A DNA stretch of 38,324 bases, taken from positions 1 through 38,324 of the forward strand of contig SXTU01000210.1 in the NCBI GenBank assembly GCA_005791875.1. The letters are read 5' to 3'. This DNA is from Verrucomicrobiales bacterium (lineage in GTDB: Bacteria; Verrucomicrobiota; Verrucomicrobiia; Limisphaerales; SXTU01). The notes beneath the pieces were generated by a model. That model was given only the letters and a program-made list of their open reading frames with translations. It was not told the origin of the DNA and did not search any database. Shown piece after piece: positions 16,859 to 25,209 of this stretch. Position 1 is the stretch's first letter, and each line of letters starts with the position of its first letter. A program made the position numbers and the translations under genes.

Positions 16859-19129
16859 ATGATGAAACCGTTCGCACTCGCCACTGCCGTCGCCTCTCTC
16901 GCCTTCGCACTTTCGTTGTCCGCCGCCCCGCCGGGCAACACGCTCGATGGCATTGAGCGCGGGCCTTACTTCACCGGGACCATCAAGAGCAGTTTCCCCG
17001 TCGCCAACAACCTCGCCATGAAGGGCGTGGTCGTGTCGGTCGGCGCGGACCGCGACGTGCATGTGTGCTACGACACCGACTTGATGCGCGTCTCGGTGGC
17101 GTGGGCGGGCGACTACCTCAAGTTCGGCAAGAGCCAGGTGGAGATCGTCCACCCGCAGCCGCCGGAGGTTTTGGGCAAGCCGCTCTTCGGCACCGCCACC
17201 GGCCCCGGCTGGGCGAAGGACGGCAAGTTCGAGGACCCGCGCGAGAACAAGCAGGGTCGCCTCCCGACCGAGTGGGCCAAGTATCGCGGTCTTTATCTCA
17301 ACGGCTGGAACGTGGTGCTCAAATACACCGTCGGCGGCGCGGATGTGCTGGAGATGCCGGGCGTGGAAACCGCCGGCGACGCGAAGATGGTCACGCGCAC
17401 CATCGAGCTGGACAGCAAGACGCCGCAGACGTTGCTCGTGTGCGACGGTGTGACGGCGGACGGAGCGGCGGGTGCCAAACTCACGTTTGATTTGCCAGTC
17501 GCTGGGAACGAACCCGCACAGTCCCTAGCCATCGCGGTGCAGGGCGGCAAAGGCGTCATGCTGGAGAGCGCGAACGGCCGCGTCATTGCGAAGATTCCTG
17601 CGGGCAAGCAATCCTTCCGCATCGCCATTTGGAAGGGCGCGAAGGCTGATTTCGACGCCGTGTCCACTGCGATGAAGAGCGAAGCCAAACTGCCCAGCCT
17701 CGCCGCCTTGACCAAGGGCGCGACCGGCCGCTGGACCGCTCCCGTCGTGACGCAGGCCGTCCCCGGCACCAACGCCGGCCCTTACGTGGTGGACGACCTC
17801 ACGCCGCCCGTGCCGAACCCGTGGAACGCGAAAACCTTCTTCGGCGGCTTCGACTTCCTGCCCGATGGCCGCGCGGCGGTCGCGTGCTTCCACGGCGACG
17901 TGTGGCTGGTCAGCGGCCTCGACGACAAGGCGGGCAAGTTGTCTTGGAAGCGCTTCGCCACCGGGATGTTTCAGCCGCTCGGGCTGAAGGTTGTGGATGG
18001 CCAGATTTTCGTCACCTGCCGCGACCAGCTCACGCGCTTACACGACTTCAACGGCGACGGCGAGGCGGACTTCTACGAGTGTTTCAACAACGACACCGTC
18101 GTGACGCCAAACTACCACGAGTTCTGCCTCGACCTGCACACGGACAAGGCGGGCAATTTCTTTTACGCGAAGGGCGCGCCGTGGCCGCCCACCGTTCAGT
18201 CGCCGCATCAAGGCACGATGCTCAAAATCTCGAAGGACGGCTCGAAGCTCGAAGTCTTCGCCACCGGCTTGCGCGCGCCGAACGGCAGCGGCCTCGGCCC
18301 GAACGGCTGGCTCACCGTCAGCGATAACCAAGGCCACTACATGCCCGCCAGCAAGCTGAACCTCATCCGCGAAGGCGGCTTCTACGGCATGCGCCAAGCC
18401 GCGCACGGCAAGGCCCCGCCCGACGACAACATCCACGCCTACGACCAGCCGATTTGCTGGCTGCCGATGACCGTGGACAACTCCAGCGGCGGCCAGGGCT
18501 GGGTGGAGAGCACGAAGTGGGGCCCGTTCAACGGTCAGATGCTTTTCATGAGCTACGGCAAGGGCACGCTCTTCTCCGTGATGACGCAGGAAGTGGACGG
18601 CGCGGTGCAGGCCGGTATGACGCAGTTCCCGCTGAAATTTCCGAGCGGCACGATGCGTGCACGCTTCAGCGCGAAGGACGGCCAGCTCTACACCACCGGC
18701 CTGCGCGGCTGGCAGACGGCGGGTTTGCGCGACGGTGGGTTCAGCCGCGTGCGCTACACCGGCGCGCCCGTGCAGATGCCGCAGGTGTTGCACATCTCGA
18801 AGGACGGCGTCCGCATCACCTTCACCACCGCGCTCGACGAGGCCAGCGCGAAGGACGTGGGCAACTGGAACGTGGAGATGTGGAACTACATCTACTCTGG
18901 CGGCTACGGTTCGCCGCACGTCTCGACCAAAGATCCGAAGGTGAAGCAGCACGACAAGCTCGAAGTCACCGCCGTCGCCCTCAGCGCCGACAAGAAGACC
19001 GTGACCCTGAAACTCTCCGAGTTGACCCCGGCCATGCAGATGAAAATCAAGTTCAACCTCAAAGCCGCCGACGGCTCGCCGGTGGTTAGCGAGATTTACA
19101 ACACCATCCACAAGGTGGCGGGGAAGTAA
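16859..19129 (+). CDS. Secreted propeller-type protein, DUF6797-like, paralogue B
   Basis: A 756-residue exported protein starting MMKPFALATAV, with a signal sequence ending near LSLSAAPPG. The reading frame stays open far upstream inside paralogue A, but only this ATG gives a signal peptide matching that of paralogue A. The domain plan is the same: DUF6797-like N-terminal part, propeller with FLPDGRAAVACFHGDVWLVSG and ATGLRAPNGSGLGPNG, EF-hand-like DFNGDGEAD, and no haem motif. The N-terminal half has diverged from A, while the last 400 residues are nearly the same. This suggests duplication with later conversion or strong constraint on the propeller. Probably secreted to the periplasm; the reaction is unknown. 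Confidence 0.78.
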   Translation: MMKPFALATAVASLAFALSLSAAPPGNTLDGIERGPYFTGTIKSSFPVANNLAMKGVVVSVGADRDVHVCYDTDLMRVSVAWAGDYLKFGKSQVEIVHPQPPEVLGKPLFGTATGPGWAKDGKFEDPRENKQGRLPTEWAKYRGLYLNGWNVVLKYTVGGADVLEMPGVETAGDAKMVTRTIELDSKTPQTLLVCDGVTADGAAGAKLTFDLPVAGNEPAQSLAIAVQGGKGVMLESANGRVIAKIPAGKQSFRIAIWKGAKADFDAVSTAMKSEAKLPSLAALTKGATGRWTAPVVTQAVPGTNAGPYVVDDLTPPVPNPWNAKTFFGGFDFLPDGRAAVACFHGDVWLVSGLDDKAGKLSWKRFATGMFQPLGLKVVDGQIFVTCRDQLTRLHDFNGDGEADFYECFNNDTVVTPNYHEFCLDLHTDKAGNFFYAKGAPWPPTVQSPHQGTMLKISKDGSKLEVFATGLRAPNGSGLGPNGWLTVSDNQGHYMPASKLNLIREGGFYGMRQAAHGKAPPDDNIHAYDQPICWLPMTVDNSSGGQGWVESTKWGPFNGQMLFMSYGKGTLFSVMTQEVDGAVQAGMTQFPLKFPSGTMRARFSAKDGQLYTTGLRGWQTAGLRDGGFSRVRYTGAPVQMPQVLHISKDGVRITFTTALDEASAKDVGNWNVEMWNYIYSGGYGSPHVSTKDPKVKQHDKLEVTAVALSADKKTVTLKLSELTPAMQMKIKFNLKAADGSPVVSEIYNTIHKVAGK

Positions 19130-19195
19130 CCCGTAGTCGCAGGCTTCAGCTTGCGCGCTCCTCTGCAACCTGAAGTTTGAGTCAACTGAACCAAC

Positions 19196-20167
19196 ATGAA
19201 AACCAGCCTACTCCTCCCGCTCCTGCTCGCGGTGTCCCTCAACGCCGCTGACGCCCCCAAACCCAAACCCGCCGCTTACCTTACCGAGGCCGAGGCGCGC
19301 GCCGCCGGTCCCGACTACGACTTGCAGGGCGAATACGCCGATGCCGGCTTGGGCGCGCAGGTCATTGCGCTCGGCGACAGCAAATTCCGCCTCGTGCTGC
19401 ACACGGGCGGTTTGCCCGGCGCGGGCTGGGACAAGTCCGCGAAGGCTGAAGTCGAGGGCGCGCTCGACGGCGCGAAGGCCGTCTTCAAGGGCGGCGAGGG
19501 CAAGCCTTCCGGCGAGGTCGCGGGCGGATTGCTCTCCGGCAAGGACGCAGCGGGCAAAGCCTTCAAGCTCATCAAAGTTTTCCGCCAAAGCCCCACGCTC
19601 CTCGCCAAGCCGCCCGCCGGTGCGAAAGTCCTCTTCGACGGCTCAAGCGCCGACGCGTGGCAGAACGGCAAGCTCGACGACCGCAAGCTGCTCCGCTGCG
19701 GCACGAAGTCAAAGGACACGATTGAGAGCGGCACCTTGCACATCGAGTTCTTCCTCCCCTTCAAGCCCCTCGGGCGCGGGCAGGACCGCGGCAACTCCGG
19801 CGTTTACCTCCAGGACCGTTACGAGGTGCAGGTGCTCGACAGCTTCGGCCTCAAGGGCGAGAACAACGAATGCGGCGGCATCTACTCCAAACACCGCCCC
19901 GCTGTGAACATGTGCCTGCCGGCGTTGACGTGGCAGACCTACGATATCGAGCTTGTCTCCGCGCAGTTCGATGCCGCCGGGATGAAGACCAAGGATGCGA
20001 CCCTCACGGTGAAGCACAATGGCGTGCTCATCCACGACAAGGCCCCCGTCAACAGTTCGACCACCGCCGCCGGCCTGAAGGAAGGTCCCACGCCCGGCCC
20101 CATCCAACTCCAGGACCACGGCAACCCGATCTTCTACCGGAACATCTGGTGGTTGCCGGCGAAGTGA
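19196..20167 (+). CDS. Secreted DUF1080 (3-keto-disaccharide hydrolase) protein, copy 1
   Basis: A 323-residue exported protein with a short signal peptide (to about residue 18). The C-terminal DUF1080 domain, a concanavalin-like sandwich, spans about residues 140-320: VLFDGSSADAW, FKPLGRGQDRGNSGVYLQDRYEVQVLDSFG split over two strands, NECGGIYS, and the closing IQLQDHGNPIFYRNIWW. Members of this family cleave 3-keto-glycosides made by C3 oxidation of sugars. The N-terminal 130 residues (YLTEAEARAAGPDYDLQGEY) form a separate small domain shared with the second copy. It lies 66 nt after the propeller pair on the same strand, consistent with a joint role in periplasmic sugar breakdown. The stop codon is the first base-pair of a long palindrome. 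Confidence 0.88.
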   Translation: MKTSLLLPLLLAVSLNAADAPKPKPAAYLTEAEARAAGPDYDLQGEYADAGLGAQVIALGDSKFRLVLHTGGLPGAGWDKSAKAEVEGALDGAKAVFKGGEGKPSGEVAGGLLSGKDAAGKAFKLIKVFRQSPTLLAKPPAGAKVLFDGSSADAWQNGKLDDRKLLRCGTKSKDTIESGTLHIEFFLPFKPLGRGQDRGNSGVYLQDRYEVQVLDSFGLKGENNECGGIYSKHRPAVNMCLPALTWQTYDIELVSAQFDAAGMKTKDATLTVKHNGVLIHDKAPVNSSTTAAGLKEGPTPGPIQLQDHGNPIFYRNIWWLPAK

Positions 20168-20248
20168 GCCACGTAGCCGCCGAGGTTAGGAGGCGGATTT
20201 TTCTGAGCGCAACCAAGTCCGCCTCCTTACCTCGGCGGCTACGTGGCT
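20167..20248. repeat. 31-bp inverted repeat after the first DUF1080 gene
   Basis: Arms 20167-20197 and 20218-20248 pair at 30 of 31 positions, with a 20-nt loop. The left arm begins at the last base of the DUF1080 stop codon. With arms this long it would form a very stable transcript hairpin. No T-run follows the right arm, so its role as a terminator or as an mRNA-protecting end is open. Confidence 0.8.
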
Positions 20249-20352
20249 CTGATCTTCCTGCCTCCTGTGCTATTTTTGTGGCCAATCATCCGGCTGAATC
20301 CTTCTACCCGGCCCCTCGTCGGTAGCTCGTTCGGTCAACCAACACATTCGCA

Positions 20353-20886
20353 ATGAAACTCACTGCCCTACTTGCCACGCTCATGCTCACCACCTCCGCG
20401 CTCACCGCTGGCTCCGTCCTCGATGTCCCGATCAAGGACATCAAGGGCAAGGACACCTCGCTCAAGGCCCACGCCGGTAAAGTAATCCTCGTCGTTAACG
20501 TCGCCTCTAAGTGCGGCCTTACCGGCCAATACAAGGCCCTCGAAGCCACCTACGGAAAATACAAGGACAAGGGCCTCGTCGTCGCCGGCTTCCCTTGCAA
20601 CCAGTTCGGCAAGCAGGAGCCGGGCACCAACGAGGAAATCCTCTCCTTCTGCTCGACCAAATACAGCGTGACCTTCCCGATGTTCGACAAGCTCGAGGTC
20701 AACGGCGCGAACCGCCACCCGCTTTACAAAGAACTCATCGGCGCGGGCGGTAAGGACATCGGCTGGAACTTCGGCAAGTTCCTCGTGGGCCGCGACGGCA
20801 AAGTCATTGCGCGCTTCGAGCCGCGCACCGCGCCCGACGCGCCCGAAATTGTGAAGGCCATCGAAGCCGCGCTCGCCGCGAAGTAA
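20353..20886 (+). CDS. Secreted glutathione peroxidase family protein
   Basis: A 177-residue thiol peroxidase that reduces peroxides, probably with a thioredoxin-like donor rather than glutathione. A signal peptide (to about residue 19) places it in the periplasm, which is less usual than the cytoplasmic form. The catalytic tetrad is visible: Cys54 in NVASKCGLT, Gln88 in FGKQEPG, and Trp138-Asn139 in GWNFGKFLV. FPCNQFG supplies a second Cys at about residue 82, and a third lies in SFCSTKY. It sits between two DUF1080 paralogues and is followed by an intrinsic-terminator-like hairpin. It may protect periplasmic oxidoreductases from peroxide, which is inference from position. Confidence 0.94.
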   Translation: MKLTALLATLMLTTSALTAGSVLDVPIKDIKGKDTSLKAHAGKVILVVNVASKCGLTGQYKALEATYGKYKDKGLVVAGFPCNQFGKQEPGTNEEILSFCSTKYSVTFPMFDKLEVNGANRHPLYKELIGAGGKDIGWNFGKFLVGRDGKVIARFEPRTAPDAPEIVKAIEAALAAK

Positions 20887-20904
20887 TTACCAATCCCAAC
20901 CCGT

Positions 20905-20936
20905 AGCGCGGGCAGCAATGCCCGCGCTCTTTTGTT
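20905..20936 (+). terminator. Intrinsic terminator-like hairpin after the peroxidase gene
   Basis: AGCGCGGGCA pairs perfectly with TGCCCGCGCT around a GCAA tetraloop (20905-20928) and is followed by CTTTTGTTT. It starts 18 nt after the peroxidase stop. The same GTAGCGCGGGC string also looks like a repeat-family member, so it may be a repeat that serves as a terminator. Confidence 0.65.
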
Positions 20937-20951
20937 TACCCACTCAGCACC

Positions 20952-21920
20952 ATGAAACTCCCGCTCCTCCTCACCGCCCTCCTCGCCTCCGCCACGCTCT
21001 GCCTCGCCGCCGATGCTAAGCCCAAGCCCGGCACCTACCTCACCGAGGCTGAGGCTCGTGCCGCCGGACCGGACTTCGACCTCCAAGGCGAGTTCGCCGG
21101 CGATAAGCTCGGCGCGCAGGTCATCGCGCTGGGCAACGACACCTTCCGCGTGATCTTCCACAACGGCGGCCTGCCCGGCGCGGGCTGGGACAAGTCGCCG
21201 AAGCTGGAGATTGAGGCGAAGCGCGACGGGGATAAGGTCGCGTTCGAGAAGGAAGCGTGGAAGGCGTCGCTCACGAAGGACGCTCTCACCGGCGAAGGCG
21301 GGCGCGGGAAGTTCAGCCTGAAGAAAGTGCAGCGCGCTAGTCCAACGCTCGGCGCGAAGGCCCCGGCCGGCGCGGTGGTGCTCTTCGACGGCTCGAACTG
21401 CGATGCGTTCGCGGGCGGACATTTCGATGAACTGGGCCGCAAGCTCCTTGCCTCCGGCAGCAAGACGAAGCAAAACGACTTCCAGAACTACACGCTGCAC
21501 GTCGAGTTCATCCTGCCCTTCAAGCCGCTCGGTCGCGGCCAGGACCGTGCGAACAGCGGCGTTTACATGCAGGACCGCTACGAAGTGCAGGTGCTCGACA
21601 GCTTCGGCCTCGCGGGCAAGAACAACGAGTGCGGCGGCATCTACTCGAAGACCGAGCCGAGCGTGAACATGTGCTTCCCGCCGCTCGTGTGGCAGACATA
21701 CGACATTGATTTCACCGCTGCGAAATTCGACGCCGAAGGCAAGAAGACCAAGAACGCCGTCATCACGGTGAAGCACAACAACGTGCTCATCCACGACAAC
21801 GTGGAAATCACCGGCCCCACCGGCGGCGGCAAGAAGGAAGACCCGACCGGCGGTGCCATCCAGCTCCAAGGCCACGGCAATCCGGTGTATTACCGGAATG
21901 TGTGGCTGGTGAAGAAGTGA
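20952..21920 (+). CDS. Secreted DUF1080 (3-keto-disaccharide hydrolase) protein, copy 2
   Basis: A 322-residue exported paralogue of the gene at 19196. A signal peptide (to about residue 20) is followed by the shared N-terminal segment (YLTEAEARAAGPDFDLQGEF) and the DUF1080 domain: VLFDGSNCDAF, FKPLGRGQDRANSGVY, NECGGIYS, IQLQGHGNPVYYRNVW. Residues near the likely sugar site (NSGVY, RYEVQVLDSFG) are conserved in both copies, so both are probably active. The middle part (about 75-140) differs most. Its start lies 15 nt after the hairpin terminator of the peroxidase, so it is likely a separate transcript. Expected location is the periplasm. Confidence 0.88.
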   Translation: MKLPLLLTALLASATLCLAADAKPKPGTYLTEAEARAAGPDFDLQGEFAGDKLGAQVIALGNDTFRVIFHNGGLPGAGWDKSPKLEIEAKRDGDKVAFEKEAWKASLTKDALTGEGGRGKFSLKKVQRASPTLGAKAPAGAVVLFDGSNCDAFAGGHFDELGRKLLASGSKTKQNDFQNYTLHVEFILPFKPLGRGQDRANSGVYMQDRYEVQVLDSFGLAGKNNECGGIYSKTEPSVNMCFPPLVWQTYDIDFTAAKFDAEGKKTKNAVITVKHNNVLIHDNVEITGPTGGGKKEDPTGGAIQLQGHGNPVYYRNVWLVKK

Positions 21921-21998
21921 GGTTGGTCAGAGGCTCCATTCCTTCGTCGGCCGCGAAAGGGCGTGACCCCGTGCACCGCGTTGCCTAGCTTCGCGCCG

Positions 21999-23867
21999 AT
22001 GTGGCGGGAGCGAGCAGATGTCTTTTGCGAACGGGGGATTCATGTCCTCATGGTCGTGCTGCTCGGCTTCGGTCCGCTGGCGCTGGGTGGCACGCACGCG
22101 GAGTTTTTCGCGGTGATGGCCGGGCTGGGGGTGCCGGCGCTACTGCTATGGCTCGTGAGGCTGTGGGTTGGGCGTGAGCCAGCGTTGCTCTGGCCGCCGA
22201 TGGCGTGGGCGGTTGCGGCGTTTCTCCTCTACGCGGTGCTGCGATATCACACCGCCACCGTGGAATACACGGCGCGCGGCGAGCTGCTGCGCGTGGCGCT
22301 TTACGCGGTGGTGTTCTTCGTGGTGCTGAACAACCTGAACCGTCATGCCTCGGCGAACTGGGTCGTGGGCACGATGCTCGCGGTGGCGGCGTTCACGGCG
22401 ATGTATGGGGTTTACCAGGTGCTCACCAAGTCGTCGCTGGTCTGGAACTACGTGCGTTGGGAGGGCTACGCCGGGCGCGGTTCGGCCACCTACATCTGCC
22501 CCAATCATCTTGCCGGCTGGCTCGAACTCGCGTTGCCGCTGGGGCTGGCGTATCTGCTGGCGGGCCGGTTGGGCCACTTGGCGCGCATCCTCGTCGGCTA
22601 CGCGGTGCTGGTCATCGTGGCAGGGCTCGCGGCCACCGAGTCGCGCGGGGCATGGGCGGCGACGTCGTTTGCGCTTCTGGGATTTTTTGCAGTGTTGTTG
22701 CGCCAACGGGGGCAGCGCATCCCGGCGCTGCTGTTGATGCTGCTGCTGGCGGGATCTGCGGTGTGGTTCGTCGTGCAGGCGAGGGATTCTTCCGACCGCG
22801 TGCAAAAGCTGGTGGACATGGACAACGCGGCGGACGCACGCGTGCACATCTGGCCGGCGGCGGTCAAAATATGGCAGGCGAATTTCTGGTGGGGCGCGGG
22901 GCCTGCGCACTTCGATCATCTCTTCCGCATTCATCGCGGCCCGCAACTGCAGGCTCGTCCAGAGCGCGCGCACAACGACTATCTAAACACGCTGGCCGAC
23001 TGGGGCGTGGTGGGAGCGGCGCTGGTGGCGATCGCGCTGGTGCTGCTGTTCTGGGGCGTGTGCCGCGTCTGGCGACATGTGCAGCGCGAAGGCGACGACC
23101 TGCGTTCGCGCCAAAGCAACCGCATGGCCTTCGTGCTGGGCGCGACGACGGGTCTGGTCGCGCTGCTGCTGCACGGCCTGACCGACTTCAACTTCCACAT
23201 CCCCGCCAACGCGCTCGCGGCGGTCGCGCTCATGTCGTTGCTCACCGCGCACTGGCGGTTTGCGACGGCGGACCATCGCGTGCCGCTCGGCTTCGCGGGG
23301 TGCGGCGCGGTCACGGTGCTGGCACTGGTCGCAGCGGTCTGGCTCGGCCAGCAGGCGACGTTGCGCGGCATCGAGCGCGACCTGCTCATGCAATCGGATG
23401 ACGTGCGCGGGACCCGCGCATCACAGCTCGCGCTGCTGCGGCAGGCGCACGCGCTGGAGCCGATGAATCCTCAGACGTGTTTCTCCTTGGGCGAGGTGCT
23501 GCGCACGGAGGCATGGGAGCGGCAGCCGGGCTTTCAGGAGACTGCGGAGGAGGCGATGGCGTGGTTCGAGCGCGCGTGGCAGTTGAATCCCTACGATGGC
23601 TACGCGCGGCTGCGCTACGGAATGTGTCTGGACTTGCTGGGCGAGCGGCGGCTGGCGACGCGCTACTTTCTCCGCGCACTCGAGTTGGACCCGAACGGAG
23701 CCTTCACGCTCACGCATGTCGGCTGGCATTACTGCCAGTTGGAGGATTGGGAAACTGCACGCGGCTATTTGCAGCGGTCTGCTGTGATGGGCGGCGTGGA
23801 CCACACCATGACCTCGATCTTCCTGCAACTGGCGATGGACCGCATCGCCGAGAAGCAGCAGCGGTGA
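21999..23867 (+). CDS. O-antigen ligase family membrane protein with C-terminal TPR
   Basis: About 622 residues. Roughly ten hydrophobic segments fill the first 440 residues; a large periplasmic loop carries the Wzy_C/O-antigen-ligase pattern: ESRGAWAA, then RVHIWPAAVKIWQANFWWGAG and RAHNDYLNTLADWG. The last 150 residues form TPR-like helices (PMNPQTCFSLGEVL, LNPYDGYARLRYG, LDPNGAFTLTHVG). Proteins of this type join or polymerise surface glycans, and O-antigen-ligase/TPR fusions are common in Verrucomicrobia. ATG at 21999 is preferred; a GTG at 21963 would add 12 residues. It opens a polysaccharide gene region and is followed by a long inverted repeat. Confidence 0.88.
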   Translation: MWRERADVFCERGIHVLMVVLLGFGPLALGGTHAEFFAVMAGLGVPALLLWLVRLWVGREPALLWPPMAWAVAAFLLYAVLRYHTATVEYTARGELLRVALYAVVFFVVLNNLNRHASANWVVGTMLAVAAFTAMYGVYQVLTKSSLVWNYVRWEGYAGRGSATYICPNHLAGWLELALPLGLAYLLAGRLGHLARILVGYAVLVIVAGLAATESRGAWAATSFALLGFFAVLLRQRGQRIPALLLMLLLAGSAVWFVVQARDSSDRVQKLVDMDNAADARVHIWPAAVKIWQANFWWGAGPAHFDHLFRIHRGPQLQARPERAHNDYLNTLADWGVVGAALVAIALVLLFWGVCRVWRHVQREGDDLRSRQSNRMAFVLGATTGLVALLLHGLTDFNFHIPANALAAVALMSLLTAHWRFATADHRVPLGFAGCGAVTVLALVAAVWLGQQATLRGIERDLLMQSDDVRGTRASQLALLRQAHALEPMNPQTCFSLGEVLRTEAWERQPGFQETAEEAMAWFERAWQLNPYDGYARLRYGMCLDLLGERRLATRYFLRALELDPNGAFTLTHVGWHYCQLEDWETARGYLQRSAVMGGVDHTMTSIFLQLAMDRIAEKQQR

Positions 23868-23900
23868 ATCGAAACACTGAAGTTGCCCGGCAGGCCTTGG

Positions 23901-24042
23901 ACGGTAGCGCAGGCTTGCAGCCTGCTGTTTCGCGGGTTTTCAACCCGCAGACGCAACGAATTCTTTTGAACCGCTCCGATTGCTGGACGGGGTGCCGGCT
24001 GCAAGCCGGCGGAAACAGCAGACTGCAAGTCTGCGCTACCGT
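23901..24042. repeat. Composite palindrome with 31-bp outer arms, overlapping the DAHP synthase stop
   Basis: Outer arms 23901-23931 and 24012-24042 match at 29 of 31 positions. Smaller hairpins lie inside, such as GCGGG/CCCGC at 23932-23948. The right arm contains the TAG stop of the minus-strand DAHP synthase. It sits between two convergent genes, as do the repeats at 4098 and 29236. Confidence 0.78.
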
Positions 24043-25088
24043 CCGTCCGCCAGCAGCGCGTGCCCCTTGCGCAGCAACGCCTCCGTGTCCTTCCACCCGA
24101 GGCACGCGTCCGTGATGGAGACGCCGTAGCGCAACGCCTTCAAGTCCGTGCCGAGGGGCTGGCTGCCTTCTTCCAAGTTGCTCTCCAGCATCACGCCGAT
24201 CACCGCCTTGCTTCCGGCGACCCGTTGCTCGATGAGATGCTGCCACACCGTCTGCTGGCGCGTGTGCTTCTTGCCCGAGTTCGCGTGGCTGCAATCCACG
24301 ATAAGTTCGCCGGGCATGCCGGCCTCATGGAGCTGCTTCACCGCGTCGGCGATGCTGCGCTCGTCGTAGTTCGTCGCGTGCTTGCCGCCGCGCAGGACGA
24401 TGTGCCCGCCTTTGTTGCCCGTGGTCTGGACGATGCACGTGCGCCCGTCGGGATCAATGCCCAGAAAACTGTGCTCGTGCCGCGCGGCCTTCATGGCGTT
24501 GACGGCGGTTTCGAGAGTGCCGTCCGTGCCGTTCTTGAAACCGACGGGCATGGACAACCCGCTCGCCATCTCGCGATGCGTCTGCGACTCCGTCGTGCGC
24601 GCGCCCACCGCCGCCCAGCTCACGAGGTCGGCCAAGTATTGCGGGACGACCGGATCAAGGAACTCCGTCCCCGACGGCATCCCGAGGCCGACGATGTCCA
24701 GCAGCAGCTTGCGCCCGATCTTCAAGCCCGTCTCGATGTCGCACGAGCCGTCGAGCTGCGGATCGTTGATCAAGCCCTTCCAGCCAAGGATCGTGCGGGG
24801 CTTCTCGAAATAAACCCGCATGACGATCTCCATCCGGTCGGCGAACTCCTGCCGCAACGGCAGCAGATGCCGCGCGTAATCCACCGCCGCCACCGGATCG
24901 TGGATCGAGCAAGGCCCGACGACGACCAGCAGGCGATGATCCTTCCGGTCGAGGATGTTTTGCACCGCGCGCCGTCCGGCGATGACCGTCGCGGCGACCT
25001 CCGGTGTGAGCGGAAGCGAGTCGGCCAGTTGGCGCGGCGTGATGATCGGCCGGGTGGCTTGGATGTGCCAGTTGTGCGTGCTCTGCAT
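24036..25088 (-). CDS. aroG: 3-deoxy-7-phosphoheptulonate synthase (DAHP synthase, class I)
   Basis: A 350-residue cytoplasmic enzyme joining phosphoenolpyruvate and erythrose 4-phosphate, the first step of aromatic amino-acid synthesis. Family motifs seen are GPCSIHDP (about residue 60), RVYFEKPRTILGWKGLINDP, VGARTTESQTHR, FKNGTDG, and DCSHANSGKKH near the C-terminus. The length equals that of E. coli AroG, so it is the AroFGH type with feedback control by an aromatic amino acid likely; the specific effector cannot be read. The start MQSTHNWHIQ at 25088 is chosen because upstream codons are basic and unlike the family. It is divergent from the DUF2723 gene (121 nt) and interrupts the polysaccharide region. 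Confidence 0.96.
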   Translation of the reverse strand: MQSTHNWHIQATRPIITPRQLADSLPLTPEVAATVIAGRRAVQNILDRKDHRLLVVVGPCSIHDPVAAVDYARHLLPLRQEFADRMEIVMRVYFEKPRTILGWKGLINDPQLDGSCDIETGLKIGRKLLLDIVGLGMPSGTEFLDPVVPQYLADLVSWAAVGARTTESQTHREMASGLSMPVGFKNGTDGTLETAVNAMKAARHEHSFLGIDPDGRTCIVQTTGNKGGHIVLRGGKHATNYDERSIADAVKQLHEAGMPGELIVDCSHANSGKKHTRQQTVWQHLIEQRVAGSKAVIGVMLESNLEEGSQPLGTDLKALRYGVSITDACLGWKDTEALLRKGHALLADGR

Positions 25089-25209
25089 GAAAACTCTGCC
25101 CCGCAACGTGCGGCGACAGGGATGCGGACTGTGCCGGAACCGCGTGCCGCCCCGCAAGTTTCTTGTCGCTCGCCTGCGTCCTCCGTATCCTCTGCGGCAG
25201 TTCAGCACT

